Assembly (NCBI RefSeq): GCF_947503375.1
Contig: NZ_CANNDQ010000007.1
Span: forward strand, 124,001 to 188,000
DNA length: 64,000 nt
Direction: 5' to 3'
Source of the DNA: an uncultured Psychroserpens sp.
GTDB lineage: Bacteria; Bacteroidota; Bacteroidia; Flavobacteriales; Flavobacteriaceae
The notes below the pieces were generated by a model that did not search any database, had not been told where the DNA came from, and saw nothing but the letters and a program-made list of their open reading frames with translations. Positions 25,271-34,583 of the stretch are shown one piece after another. Every line of letters begins with the position of its first letter. The stretch's first letter is position 1. The position numbers were made by a program, and so were the translations under genes.

Positions 25271-26129
25271 ATACTGTTCTTAGGGGTTGATTTTTTATCA
25301 AATCAATATATAAATTAACCTTGTTTTTTAAATCTTTACGGTGGGTAATAAAATCTAAAAACCCATGTTCTAATAAAAACTCAGATGTTTGAAAACCTTC
25401 AGGTAGTTCTTGTCCTGTTGTATCTCTTACAACTCTGGGACCAGCAAAACCAATTAAAGCACCAGGCTCACTAATGTTGATGTCGCCTAACATTGCAAAA
25501 GAAGCTGTAGTACCACCAGTTGTTGGGTCTGTACATAACGATATGTATGGAATACCTGCGTCAGCCAACTGAGCTAATTTAACTGATGTTTTAGCTAATT
25601 GCATTAATGACAACGCAGCTTCCATCATACGCGCACCTCCTGATTTTGAGATGATCATAAATGGTATTTTTTTCTTTAGTGCGTAGTCTGCAGCACGAGC
25701 AATTTTTTCACCTACAACGCTACCCATAGAGCCTCCGATAAAGGAGAAATCCATACATGCAACGACTAAGTCTTCACCTTTAGATTTACCAACAGCAGTT
25801 CTAACGGCATCTTTAAGCTTCGTTTTCTCTTGAGCCGCTTTTAATCGATCAGGATACTTTTTTGTGTCTTCAAATCTTAAAGGGTCTTTAGACGTTAAAT
25901 CTGCATCTAACTCCTTAAACGTATTATCATCGAATAATATTCCGAAATACTCCTTACTGCCAATTCTTACATGATACCCATCTTCAGGGCTTACATAAAA
26001 GTTTTGTTCTAATTCTTTGGTGTCAACTATTTTTCCAGTAGGCGATTTATACCATAATCCTTTGGGTGTATCTTTTTTCTCTTCGGTAGAGGTTTGAATA
26101 CCTTTATCTTTTCTTTTGAACCAAGCCAT
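25269..26129 (-). CDS. accD: Acetyl-CoA carboxylase carboxyltransferase beta subunit, zinc ribbon degenerate
   Basis: A 286-residue beta subunit that transfers carboxyl from carboxybiotin to acetyl-CoA for fatty-acid synthesis. The crotonase-like core is complete: [19 protein letters not shown] near residue 125, [22 protein letters not shown] near 162, and [16 protein letters not shown] near 207. The N-terminal region aligns by its flanks with the usual zinc ribbon, but the four cysteines are missing (WYKSPTGK and YVSPEDGYH stand where two CxxC pairs are expected); there is no cysteine in the first 120 residues. It lies 36 bases after the aldolase gene. accA is not in the window. Confidence 0.95.
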   Translation of the reverse strand: MAWFKRKDKGIQTSTEEKKDTPKGLWYKSPTGKIVDTKELEQNFYVSPEDGYHVRIGSKEYFGILFDDNTFKELDADLTSKDPLRFEDTKKYPDRLKAAQEKTKLKDAVRTAVGKSKGEDLVVACMDFSFIGGSMGSVVGEKIARAADYALKKKIPFMIISKSGGARMMEAALSLMQLAKTSVKLAQLADAGIPYISLCTDPTTGGTTASFAMLGDINISEPGALIGFAGPRVVRDTTGQELPEGFQTSEFLLEHGFLDFITHRKDLKNKVNLYIDLIKNQPLRTV

Positions 26130-26165
26130 TGAAATGGATTTAATTAATTAGTTTAGATTGCAAAT

Positions 26166-27233
26166 TTATAAAGTATTTACATTATTAAGGTCATCAAATG
26201 CTTTTTTTAAGCGCTCAACAAATGCATCTTCACCTTTACGTAACCAAACTCTTGGATCGTAATATTTTTTATTTGGAACATCATCACCATCTGGATTACC
26301 GATTTGTGATTTTAGATAAGCTTCTTTTTCATTCATATAATCTCTTACACCGCTCATAAAAGCATACTGCATATCTGTATCGATATTCATTTTAATTACA
26401 CCATAACCAATAGCTTCTCTAATTTCTTCAACTGTTGATCCAGAACCACCATGAAATACAAAATCGATATGATTGTGAGGTAAATTGTGTTTCTTTGATA
26501 AGAATTCTTGAGAATTCTTTAATATTTTTGGTGTCAATTTTACATTGCCTGGTTTGTATACACCGTGAACATTTCCAAACGCTGCAGCAATTGTAAATTG
26601 ATCGCTCACTTTACTTAGCTCTTCGTAAGCATAGGCAACTTCTTCAGGTTGCGTATATAATTTAGAATCATCGACGTCTGTATTATCCACGCCGTCTTCT
26701 TCGCCACCAGTAATACCAAGTTCTATTTCTAAAGTCATACCCATTTTACTCATGCGTTTAAGGTATGTTTTACAGATTTCAATATTCTCTTCTATAGGCT
26801 CTTCAGATAAATCAATCATATGAGAGCTGAAGAGTGATTTTCCTGTTTCAGCATAATGGCGTTCACTTGCTTCTAATAAACCGTCAATCCAAGGTAATAA
26901 TTTTTTAGCGCAATGGTCTGTATGTAAGATTACAGGTACGTTGTAAGCTTCTGCCATAAGGTGAACGTGTTTCGCACCAGCAATAGAACCAGCAATAGCT
27001 GCTTTTTGATATTCATTACTCAAACCCTTACCAGCATTAAATTGAGCACCACCATTAGAAAATTGTATGATTACAGGAGCATTTAAAGCTTTTGCAGTTT
27101 CTAAAACACCATTTATAGTATTTGAACCGATGACATTTACTGCTGGTAATGCAAATCCTTTTTCTTTTGCTAAATCAAAGATAGCCTGAACTTCACGACC
27201 TGTAGCAACTCCACCTTTTATATTATGACTCAT
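26166..27233 (-). CDS. fbaA: Class II fructose-bisphosphate aldolase
   Basis: A 355-residue zinc-dependent aldolase of glycolysis and gluconeogenesis, class IIA by length. Zinc and catalytic motifs are visible: LHTDHCAKKLLPW near residue 108 (aspartate and histidine), LEIELGITGGEEDGVDN near residue 172, AAFGNVHGVYKPGNVKL near residue 219, and VFHGGSGS near residue 257 with a further zinc histidine. INIDTDMQY-type active-site residues appear as KMNIDTDMQYAF near residue 280. It is upstream of accD on the same strand and may be co-transcribed. Confidence 0.96.
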   Translation of the reverse strand: MSHNIKGGVATGREVQAIFDLAKEKGFALPAVNVIGSNTINGVLETAKALNAPVIIQFSNGGAQFNAGKGLSNEYQKAAIAGSIAGAKHVHLMAEAYNVPVILHTDHCAKKLLPWIDGLLEASERHYAETGKSLFSSHMIDLSEEPIEENIEICKTYLKRMSKMGMTLEIELGITGGEEDGVDNTDVDDSKLYTQPEEVAYAYEELSKVSDQFTIAAAFGNVHGVYKPGNVKLTPKILKNSQEFLSKKHNLPHNHIDFVFHGGSGSTVEEIREAIGYGVIKMNIDTDMQYAFMSGVRDYMNEKEAYLKSQIGNPDGDDVPNKKYYDPRVWLRKGEDAFVERLKKAFDDLNNVNTL

Positions 27234-27367
27234 TTTTGTGATATTTAAAGTTGAAAATTAAGTTATCAAAAATAAACAATTTTTAAATACCAATGATTGA
27301 ATTAAAGAGTTTGATGGCTAATTAATTCATACGAAAACGTTATTGTTAAGAAACAATAATGAAAATA

Positions 27368-29926
27368 TTAAAACGGATAGTTGATACCAATATTATAGAC
27401 TGCATTTCCGAAGTTGTAATCCTTAAACCAACGACTTCCAGATAGTCTAGAAGGATCATAGGTTTTAAACCCAATATCTAGCCTGAGCACAAAAAAACTA
27501 AAATCATATCTTAAACCAAACCCAGAGCCAATAGCAATGTCTTCTAACGATTTAAAACCATCGAAGGTAGCGTTTTCATCTTCAACATCATCAAGCGCAT
27601 TCCAAATGTTTCCAGCATCAACAAAAACAGCACCATTAAAACGACCAACTAGATTGAATCGTTGTTCGGCACTTAAAGTGATTTTCATATTTGCTTCATT
27701 AAATTCGTTAGTAGATAAAGAACTGCCTGGTCCAAGATTATAAGCTGTCCAAGCCCTATTATCATTTGGTCCTCCAGCAAAAAAACTTTCGGCAAATGGG
27801 ATATTGTCTGAATTACCATAAGGTATCGCAATACCAAAATAACTTCGTATGGCAAAGACATTTTTCTTTCCTAAATTCCAGTGTTTAACATAATCTAACT
27901 CCGTTTTTATAAATTGAGAAAACGGAACACCAAAAAGTTCGTATTTGCCATTACTATTCTTATCTAAATTGAAAACACTAGAAAGATTGGCAAATAGATT
28001 ACCGGCAGTTTCAAGCCTAAATCTAAAAATCGAGAAGTCTTCATCAAAAAGGTTTTCTCTTCTATCCTTTACGTAATTAAAACTTGATGAAAATATAAGG
28101 TTGTCTTCGGTAAGGCGATCTTTTCGTTGAGAAATGTTATTTACATCAATATAATTATCTTCCTCTGGAGTTAGCGTCGTATTGTTATTTAGGACATCAT
28201 TTATAAAATTATCTGCTCCATCAGGAATGGAAAGGTCATTATCAGAGTTGATGTAACCAATATCTTGTGCAATTTGATTTAGCCTATCATAAGAGTTTTG
28301 ATAGACTCCAAAATAATTATCTGTATTTAAATTTTTAACGAACTGAACATTGAATAGATCAATATTATTGGTCACTTTTTGAGAGGGATACCAGTTGTAG
28401 TTGAAAGACCCAGTGAACGTTTGTTTATCGAGTCCAATATTACGCTGACTTGTGGCTCCCATGCTTATACGTGTGCTAGGAGACATGTATTTTGGAATGA
28501 TCTTATCGGTATTAAAAGGCACAAAAAATCTAGGAATACTTAGTCTTAAATTACCACCTATTTCATTAATGTCAAAAAATTGGTCTTGACCATTTGAAGC
28601 ATCTTTAGAAGAACCTATTGCTCCTAATGCAGAGATCTCTAAAGTTTCTGCACCTCTGAATATGTTTCTTATAATCAATCCAGTACTGAATGAAAAACCT
28701 ATAGTTTGTATATTGCTTTGGGTAATATCAAAATCAAAACCTAGATCATATTTTTTTCTAGGCGATAAATAAATGTTTGCAGTTAGAGTCGTATCCGCTT
28801 CATTTTCTATATATTCTATGTTTGGGTATCTAAATGCCTTGAGTTCACTTAAATACCTATAAGTCCTTGTTCTGTCAATATCTCTAAAAAGTCCACCTTT
28901 AGTGATGAAAATAGCATCAGTTAAGGCTTTAGGTCTATATTTTAATTTTTCGTAGCTGTATAGATTATAGTTGTCGTATTTAACAGAGTCTGTTATAGTA
29001 AGGTTGCGATTTTCATATTTATAATCGCTAAAGATATTAACGTCTTTGATCTTATAGATTTTAAATGGAACACGTTGAATAGAATCTTCGGTTCGAATAG
29101 CTCTGTTTTTTATTAGTAATTCGGTGTTTACCTTTTTGTTAGTACCTATGGTATCCAAATCAAAACTAATATAATCTTGGCCAAAATGATACAATCCTGA
29201 ATTTCTGAGTTCTGTAGTTAGCCTGTTTCGTTCTCTTGTGTAGTTGAGTTCATCATATTGCTGTCCTTTTTTTAAAAAGGATGCTCTTTTAAATTTAGAA
29301 ACATATAACGAGTCTACTATTGGTGAGTCAATGAAAGCCGAAATAGAGTCTAGCACATAAGGCTCGCCTTTAGTTACCTTATAAGTTACAGAGGCTCTTT
29401 GGTTACTGTCTTTTTTTACATCAAATGAAGTTTCTACATTAAACCATCCCTTGCTAAAAAAATATTTTTTAAGTTCTAATGATGTTTTTTCAGCTTTTTT
29501 TTCATTATAAATTGCAGGAGCCTCTCCAGTTTTTTTTAGCCACTTATTGAAATTCTTTTTAGAATTGATCAAAGCTTCATATTGTTTTATAGATAATAAT
29601 TTTTTGAGTCCAGTTTTAGGGTTATCTGGATTTCTATATTTAGCATCTAAAATGGAATCTATATTTGGTCTGGCTAAGTTATAGATATGAAGCCTAAGAG
29701 GAACACCAAGTAATTTCCCATTAGGCTTTTGATAAATTAAGTTGCTCACCGTTTCTGTCTTGTCTTTTTTATCATCTACTATAACTGTATTTTCTGTAAG
29801 AAGATGCTCACTTTCACCAACACGTTTCATAACATCGCAAGAAGTTACAAACAAGGTGGACATTATCAAACATGATATGTAGTAGAGGCTTTTTTTCAAC
29901 AGAAATTGATTAAAAAAACGATGCAA
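27368..29926 (-). CDS. tamL: TamL, outer-membrane lipoprotein of the BamA/TamA (Omp85) family
   Basis: An 852-residue Omp85 protein with an N-terminal lipoprotein signal (FVTSCDVMKR; lipid cysteine near residue 30), the mark of the Bacteroidota TamL form. POTRA-like domains occupy about residues 35-400 (for example VTYKVTKGEPYVLDSI), then a 16-strand barrel ends with YNIGINYPF. The barrel segment GPNDNRAWTAYNLGPG near residue 735 carries the Omp85 family's (V/I)RG-like lid motif region. It probably acts with a TamB-like partner in envelope assembly; tamB is not in this window. It is divergent from the RNA methyltransferase gene. Confidence 0.88.
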   Translation of the reverse strand: MHRFFNQFLLKKSLYYISCLIMSTLFVTSCDVMKRVGESEHLLTENTVIVDDKKDKTETVSNLIYQKPNGKLLGVPLRLHIYNLARPNIDSILDAKYRNPDNPKTGLKKLLSIKQYEALINSKKNFNKWLKKTGEAPAIYNEKKAEKTSLELKKYFFSKGWFNVETSFDVKKDSNQRASVTYKVTKGEPYVLDSISAFIDSPIVDSLYVSKFKRASFLKKGQQYDELNYTRERNRLTTELRNSGLYHFGQDYISFDLDTIGTNKKVNTELLIKNRAIRTEDSIQRVPFKIYKIKDVNIFSDYKYENRNLTITDSVKYDNYNLYSYEKLKYRPKALTDAIFITKGGLFRDIDRTRTYRYLSELKAFRYPNIEYIENEADTTLTANIYLSPRKKYDLGFDFDITQSNIQTIGFSFSTGLIIRNIFRGAETLEISALGAIGSSKDASNGQDQFFDINEIGGNLRLSIPRFFVPFNTDKIIPKYMSPSTRISMGATSQRNIGLDKQTFTGSFNYNWYPSQKVTNNIDLFNVQFVKNLNTDNYFGVYQNSYDRLNQIAQDIGYINSDNDLSIPDGADNFINDVLNNNTTLTPEEDNYIDVNNISQRKDRLTEDNLIFSSSFNYVKDRRENLFDEDFSIFRFRLETAGNLFANLSSVFNLDKNSNGKYELFGVPFSQFIKTELDYVKHWNLGKKNVFAIRSYFGIAIPYGNSDNIPFAESFFAGGPNDNRAWTAYNLGPGSSLSTNEFNEANMKITLSAEQRFNLVGRFNGAVFVDAGNIWNALDDVEDENATFDGFKSLEDIAIGSGFGLRYDFSFFVLRLDIGFKTYDPSRLSGSRWFKDYNFGNAVYNIGINYPF

Positions 29927-30024
29927 TTCAAATGTACAGTTTTAATATGCTTTAGCATAACAAAAAATAGACCAAAAAAGTATTACTTTGTAAATAGTAT
30001 GGATGTAACAAAAGTAACTACATT

Positions 30025-30741
30025 TTGAGTATAACAAAGAATGAGATAAAATTAATTAGAGCCTTACAACAAAAAAAGGTTAGAAATCAAGAGCAATTAT
30101 TTATTGTTGAGGGTATCAAGGGCGTTAGAGAGTTTTTAAATTCGCATTTTGAATTATATAAATTATTTTCAACAGAATCTATTTTTGATATAGATACGAC
30201 CTTAATTTCTGAACAGGACTTGCAAAAGATAAGCGCCTTAAAATCGCCTAATACCACGCTGGCTATTTTTAGAAAGCCAATGGAGCAGCCCATACGTGAG
30301 AGTGGCTTATTAATTGCTTTAGATGATGTTCGTGATCCTGGAAACTTAGGTACAATTATTCGCCTTTGTGATTGGTATGGTATTGAACATCTAATCTGTA
30401 GTTTGGAAACAGTAGATTGCTATAATTCAAAAGTAGTACAGGCAACTATGGGTTCTTTAACGCGAGTGTATGTTCACTACATAAATCTTGGCGACTTTTT
30501 AAAGCAAACAAAATTAAATGTGTTTGGTACTTTCATGAATGGAGATAACATCTATTCAGAAACCCTACCTAACGAAGGTGTTATCATAATGGGTAATGAG
30601 GCTAATGGCATTTCCCCAAATATAGAGTTACTAGTTGATAAACGTATTGGAATACCACGTTTCGGTAAGCTTAAAGCTATTGAAAGTTTAAATGTTGCTA
30701 CAGCTACTGCAATTATATTAAGTGCTTTTAAAATGAAATAG
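30025..30741 (+). CDS. SpoU/TrmH-family RNA 2'-O-methyltransferase
   Basis: A 238-residue SPOUT methyltransferase acting on rRNA or tRNA ribose. An N-terminal substrate-binding domain (EQLFIVEGIKGVREF) is followed by the three SpoU motifs: DDVRDPGNLGTIIRLCDWYG near residue 101, IIMGNEANGISPNIE near residue 188 and LNVATATAIILSAF near residue 222. The start is TTG at 30025; no in-frame ATG or GTG exists near the conserved N-terminus. The target nucleotide cannot be told. It diverges from tamL with a 98-base gap. Confidence 0.9.
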   Translation: MSITKNEIKLIRALQQKKVRNQEQLFIVEGIKGVREFLNSHFELYKLFSTESIFDIDTTLISEQDLQKISALKSPNTTLAIFRKPMEQPIRESGLLIALDDVRDPGNLGTIIRLCDWYGIEHLICSLETVDCYNSKVVQATMGSLTRVYVHYINLGDFLKQTKLNVFGTFMNGDNIYSETLPNEGVIIMGNEANGISPNIELLVDKRIGIPRFGKLKAIESLNVATATAIILSAFKMK

Positions 30742-30835
30742 CAGTAGAATTAGTATTTGTTTGACACTTAAGTTTATGTTATTCTATTTAATAAAGGCAT
30801 GGATTTTGCATATCTTTACATTAAAACTTTATTAG

Positions 30836-32092
30836 ATGCAACTAAGAACACTTTGCTTACTATTGACTTTTTGTATGCCATTTTTTATGTGGTCACAGGT
30901 AGAAGAGCTTAATCCTCCAGAATATATTAAAACCATTACTTTTAAGAGTAGAAGTACACAACAAGGTCAACTTCCAATCTTAAGATTGAATGAACCTTTC
31001 TATATAGAATTTGATGCGCTTACTAATACTGAACCTGATTTTTACTATACCATAGAACATTATAATTATGACTGGACTAGATCTAATCTTGTAAAGATGG
31101 AGTATATGGAAGGCTTTGACGATTTTAGAATTGTAGATTATTTCAATTCATATAATGCATACCAAATGTATTCACATTATAAGCTTCAAATCCCCAATCA
31201 GCAAACCAGAGCACTTACTAAAACAGGAAATTATTTGATTTCTATTTACAATGAAGATAGAGAACTAGTGTTTACTAGAAAATTTATGATATACAAACAA
31301 CTATTGGGAGTAGGTGTATCTATAAAGCGATCAAGAGATGTAAGGTTTATTGCAGGTAAACAAACAGTAGATATAAATATCAATACGAGTAGTTTGAATA
31401 TTAATAATCCATTGCAGACGATTAATACATTGATTATCCAAAACAATAATTTGAATACAGCTATTAAAAACATAAGGCCACAATATACTTTGGGCAGACA
31501 GTTGATATACAAATACACAAACGAAACAGCATTTTGGGCTGGTAATGAATTTCGTTTTTTCGAAAATAAAGATGTTAGAGCCGCCAATGTAGGCGTTCAG
31601 TTTATAGATCTAAAAGATATTTATCACAATTATTTATTTGTAAACACAGAGCGTGCTAGCCAGCCTTATACCTATAATCCAGATATAAATGGTAATTTTT
31701 TGATCAATGCTCTAGATGTTGTTGAAGATGTTGATATTGAAGCAGATTATACCATGATACATTTTGCATTAGCTCATCCAAAGTTTAACGATGGAAGTGA
31801 AGTATACGTCTATGGAAATTTTAATAACTATGCCCTCGAAGATATGAATAGAATGTACTACGATAATGACGAGAATTTGTATAAAACAGCTTTTAAACTA
31901 AAACAAGGGTTTTATAATTACAAATACGTTGTAGTAGATCCTAAAGGAAATCTAGACGAAGGCTTGATTAGTGGTAATTATTGGCAAACTGAAAACAACT
32001 ATAAAGTGTTAGTGTACTATAGAGATTTAGGTGCAAGGTATGATGAATTGATTGGTTTTGGTGAAGCGTCCTCAGTAGATATTTCTAATTAA
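30836..32092 (+). CDS. Type IX secretion system Plug protein (DUF5103)
   Basis: A 418-residue exported protein with a signal peptide (residues 1-20, ending WSQ). It has the layout of DUF5103: an N-terminal Ig-like domain (PEYIKTITFKSRSTQQGQLPI, residues 28-130), a middle beta domain, and a C-terminal domain with EVYVYGNFNNYALEDMNRMYY and GFYNYKYVVVDPKGNLDEG near residues 320-380. In Flavobacterium johnsoniae the Plug protein of this family blocks the periplasmic end of the SprA translocon. It is a single gene here, and its stop overlaps that of the cysteine dioxygenase gene by four bases. Confidence 0.85.
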   Translation: MQLRTLCLLLTFCMPFFMWSQVEELNPPEYIKTITFKSRSTQQGQLPILRLNEPFYIEFDALTNTEPDFYYTIEHYNYDWTRSNLVKMEYMEGFDDFRIVDYFNSYNAYQMYSHYKLQIPNQQTRALTKTGNYLISIYNEDRELVFTRKFMIYKQLLGVGVSIKRSRDVRFIAGKQTVDININTSSLNINNPLQTINTLIIQNNNLNTAIKNIRPQYTLGRQLIYKYTNETAFWAGNEFRFFENKDVRAANVGVQFIDLKDIYHNYLFVNTERASQPYTYNPDINGNFLINALDVVEDVDIEADYTMIHFALAHPKFNDGSEVYVYGNFNNYALEDMNRMYYDNDENLYKTAFKLKQGFYNYKYVVVDPKGNLDEGLISGNYWQTENNYKVLVYYRDLGARYDELIGFGEASSVDISN

Positions 32093-32628
32093 TTGCTTTT
32101 AGTAACTAATTCAACTTCTCTAAAGGTGTCATATTTGAGTTCACGTTCAATAAACGTTTTTGAAGCTTCATCATAAGACCTACAGTTTTCAATTGGTTTG
32201 GCATAAAGATGTAAACTCAAAGATTTTCCTTTATAAGTGTTCTTTAACTTATGCAAACCAATTCTATCATTCATAAATGATAATTGCTTAGGCAATAAGT
32301 GATGAGACCCTTCTTCTTTTATATCATTATTTGTTGTTAGCGTGTAATAAACTTCTTCCATACTACCTTCAAGCAAATATACCCAACAATCTTCACCATC
32401 ATGCCCATGAATTGACGTTGCTTGATTTTCATTCCAACAAAGTAAGATTAACTCAAATTGATGGTCTTTATATAGACAGTTTCTTGTGTATTTTTTTGGA
32501 GACCAACTTTCAAAGGGTTTAAAATTTATACATTCAAAATTAAAATTATTAAAAATAGAATTGTAATCTTTTTTAGAAGATTCCGACAATAATGCTATTA
32601 ATTTGTGAATGTTTTCTGGAGATTTCAA
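32089..32628 (-). CDS. Cysteine dioxygenase family protein
   Basis: Cupin-fold iron enzyme converting cysteine to cysteine sulfinate with O2. The histidine triad is visible: two in SIHGHDGEDCWVYLLEG and one in DRIGLHKLKN. The YTRNCLYKDHQFELILLCW segment matches the family. The start is uncertain: the frame continues to a TTG at 32700, but that extension (ALCKFIPIFSEYYENPFK) is not family-like and occupies the shared promoter region, so I place the start at the TTG at 32628 (179 residues). It is transcribed away from a PLP decarboxylase that could use its product. Confidence 0.82.
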   Translation of the reverse strand: MKSPENIHKLIALLSESSKKDYNSIFNNFNFECINFKPFESWSPKKYTRNCLYKDHQFELILLCWNENQATSIHGHDGEDCWVYLLEGSMEEVYYTLTTNNDIKEEGSHHLLPKQLSFMNDRIGLHKLKNTYKGKSLSLHLYAKPIENCRSYDEASKTFIERELKYDTFREVELVTKSN

Positions 32629-32721
32629 TATGCAATAAATATATTTAAAGGGATTTTCATAATATTCCGAAAAAATAGGAATAAATTTACACAAAGCCAA
32701 AATTTTAGACTACAACAGCAC

Positions 32722-34089
32722 ATGCATAACGATTTAAAATTGTTTACAGAACTCGCTGAGTTTTTACTATCTGAAGAAGAAAACAACCCTGTAGCAATAC
32801 CAATTGAGACAGGCGAACTTTACAATAGATTAGATCTAGAGCTAACAAACGAACCCTTAATAGGTGAAGATTTTAAAAACCTCTTGAAAGAAGTTATTAA
32901 AAGCACACCAAAAACAGCTTCAAAAACATTTTTCAATCAACTCTTTGGTGGTAGAATTTCTAAAGCAACTCTTGGAGATTTGCTATCTGTTATGCTAAAT
33001 AATAGTATGTACACCTACAAGGTTGCTGGACCTCAGGTTGGTGTAGAGAAAGCGATTTTAAAAGCTGTTGGTGAACGTATTGGTTATGGAGTGCAAAGCG
33101 ATGGCACTATAGCACCAGGTGGCTCAATGTGTAATTACATGGCAATGTTGATGGCTAGAGATGTTTTTGACGGCTCAATTAGAAATAATGGTATAACTCG
33201 AAAGCTAATTGCATACACCTCAGATACATCTCATTATTCAGTAACAAAAAATGCATCATTCGTTGGCATTGGTAGACATCAAGTAAGAGCAGTAAATACT
33301 AATAATAGAGGAGAAATGTTAGCAGCAGATTTAGCACGTCAAATCGAAGATGATATCAGTAATGGCTATCATCCATTTTTCGTCAATGCTACCGCTGGCA
33401 CTACTGTCTTAGGTGCTTTTGATAATATAAAAGATTTAAGTGAAGTGTCTAAAAAGCACCAACTTTGGTTGCACTTAGATGGAGCCTATTGCGGCGCTGT
33501 AATTTTTAGTAAGTCTTATAAACATTTGGTAAATGGTATTGAGCTTACAGATTCATTTAGCTTTAATGCACATAAAATGTTAGGGACCCCCTTAAGCTGC
33601 TCTATATTAGTGACTCAAAATAAGGAACACTTATACCAATCATTTTCAAATGAAGCAGATTATTTATACCAAACAAGTGACGACGATTTTAATTTAGGAA
33701 AGACATCATTGCAATGTGGTCGCCGAAACGATGCGTTAAAACTTTGGACATTATGGAAAGCTGTTGGTAGTAAAGGATTAGAAACAATTGTAGACCATCA
33801 ATTTCATTTAGCTCATGTTGCTAGAGATTATATTAGTAAACATTCCGATTACACATTATATAGTTTTGAAGATTCGATATCCGTTTGTTTTAATTATAAA
33901 AAAATTTCTGCTAAGGTGTTGTGCACAAAATTATATGAACACTCAAAATTAATGGTTGGCTACGGAAACTTTAAAGGAGAAACATTTGTAAGGTTGGTAA
34001 CAATTAATACTAAAGTTGAAACAAATGACATATTACGTTTTTTTAAAACAATCGAAACATTTGTAGATTCAGAAAATTTGCAATCATGA
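32722..34089 (+). CDS. PLP-dependent group II decarboxylase (candidate cysteine sulfinate decarboxylase)
   Basis: A 455-residue fold-type I decarboxylase of the glutamate / aspartate / cysteine-sulfinate group. Seen: FFNQLFGGR near residue 70, YTYKVAGPQVGVEKAIL near residue 95, GTIAPGGSMCNYMAM near residue 130, the cofactor aspartate region LWLHLDGAYCG near residue 250, and the Schiff-base lysine in SFNAHKMLGTPLSCS near residue 285. The frame opens at 32605, but the first 39 residues overlap the neighbouring divergent gene and lack family character; the ATG at 32722 is used. With cysteine dioxygenase beside it, hypotaurine formation is the best guess; aspartate or glutamate decarboxylation remains possible. 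Confidence 0.85.
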   Translation: MHNDLKLFTELAEFLLSEEENNPVAIPIETGELYNRLDLELTNEPLIGEDFKNLLKEVIKSTPKTASKTFFNQLFGGRISKATLGDLLSVMLNNSMYTYKVAGPQVGVEKAILKAVGERIGYGVQSDGTIAPGGSMCNYMAMLMARDVFDGSIRNNGITRKLIAYTSDTSHYSVTKNASFVGIGRHQVRAVNTNNRGEMLAADLARQIEDDISNGYHPFFVNATAGTTVLGAFDNIKDLSEVSKKHQLWLHLDGAYCGAVIFSKSYKHLVNGIELTDSFSFNAHKMLGTPLSCSILVTQNKEHLYQSFSNEADYLYQTSDDDFNLGKTSLQCGRRNDALKLWTLWKAVGSKGLETIVDHQFHLAHVARDYISKHSDYTLYSFEDSISVCFNYKKISAKVLCTKLYEHSKLMVGYGNFKGETFVRLVTINTKVETNDILRFFKTIETFVDSENLQS

Positions 34090-34193
34090 TAAGATTAAAT
34101 AAACACAGGTGTTAAAAATTTGCTTAATTTAAAAAAAACACTGAAATTAACTGAAAATTAATTATTTTTGCTCTTCTTAGCTAGGATTTAACA

Positions 34194-34580
34194 ATGGTAC
34201 AACAGGTTACAAGTGGGATAAAGATTTCTGTAGAAACTACTTTCGAAGGTACATTTTATAAAAATTATAAAGTGCATTTTGCCTTTGGATATAAAGTAAC
34301 TATTGAAAACCAAAGTAAAGACTCTGTTCAACTTAATTCTAGATACTGGAAAGTTCTTGATGCTTTGAATAATGTTGAAGTCATTGAAGGCGAAGGTGTT
34401 ATTGGTAAAAAGCCCGTCTTAAAACCAGGTGAGTCTCATACTTATAACTCTGGATGTCTATTAACGTCTCCTTTCGGTGCAATGCAAGGGCACTATAATA
34501 TGGTGAACTTTACAAATACTAATAAATTTAAAGTAATCATACCTTCATTTAAGTTAAGTGCGCCTTTCGCACTAAATTAA
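34194..34580 (+). CDS. apaG: ApaG-family protein
   Basis: A 128-residue single-domain immunoglobulin-like protein of the ApaG/DUF525 family. Conserved features are YKVTIENQSKDSVQLNSRYW near residue 45 in parts, VEGEGVIGKKPVLKPGESHTYNSGC near residues 63-87, and GAMQGHYNMV. In Salmonella it is linked to cobalt and magnesium efflux, and the fold is shared with an F-box protein domain; the molecular role is still unclear. A TAnnTTTG box (TATTTTTG, 34163-34170) lies 24 bases before the ATG. Confidence 0.93.
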   Translation: MVQQVTSGIKISVETTFEGTFYKNYKVHFAFGYKVTIENQSKDSVQLNSRYWKVLDALNNVEVIEGEGVIGKKPVLKPGESHTYNSGCLLTSPFGAMQGHYNMVNFTNTNKFKVIIPSFKLSAPFALN

Positions 34581-34583
34581 TAC

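Noticed and set aside
29999..30028. Nine-codon leader peptide (ATG at 29999) ending on the TTG start of the RNA methyltransferase
   Set aside because: Too short to judge, without attenuator hairpin or biased codons; chance is the simpler explanation.
32629..32700. N-terminal extension of cysteine dioxygenase from a TTG at 32700
   Set aside because: The extension is not family-like and fills the region needed for the two divergent promoters.
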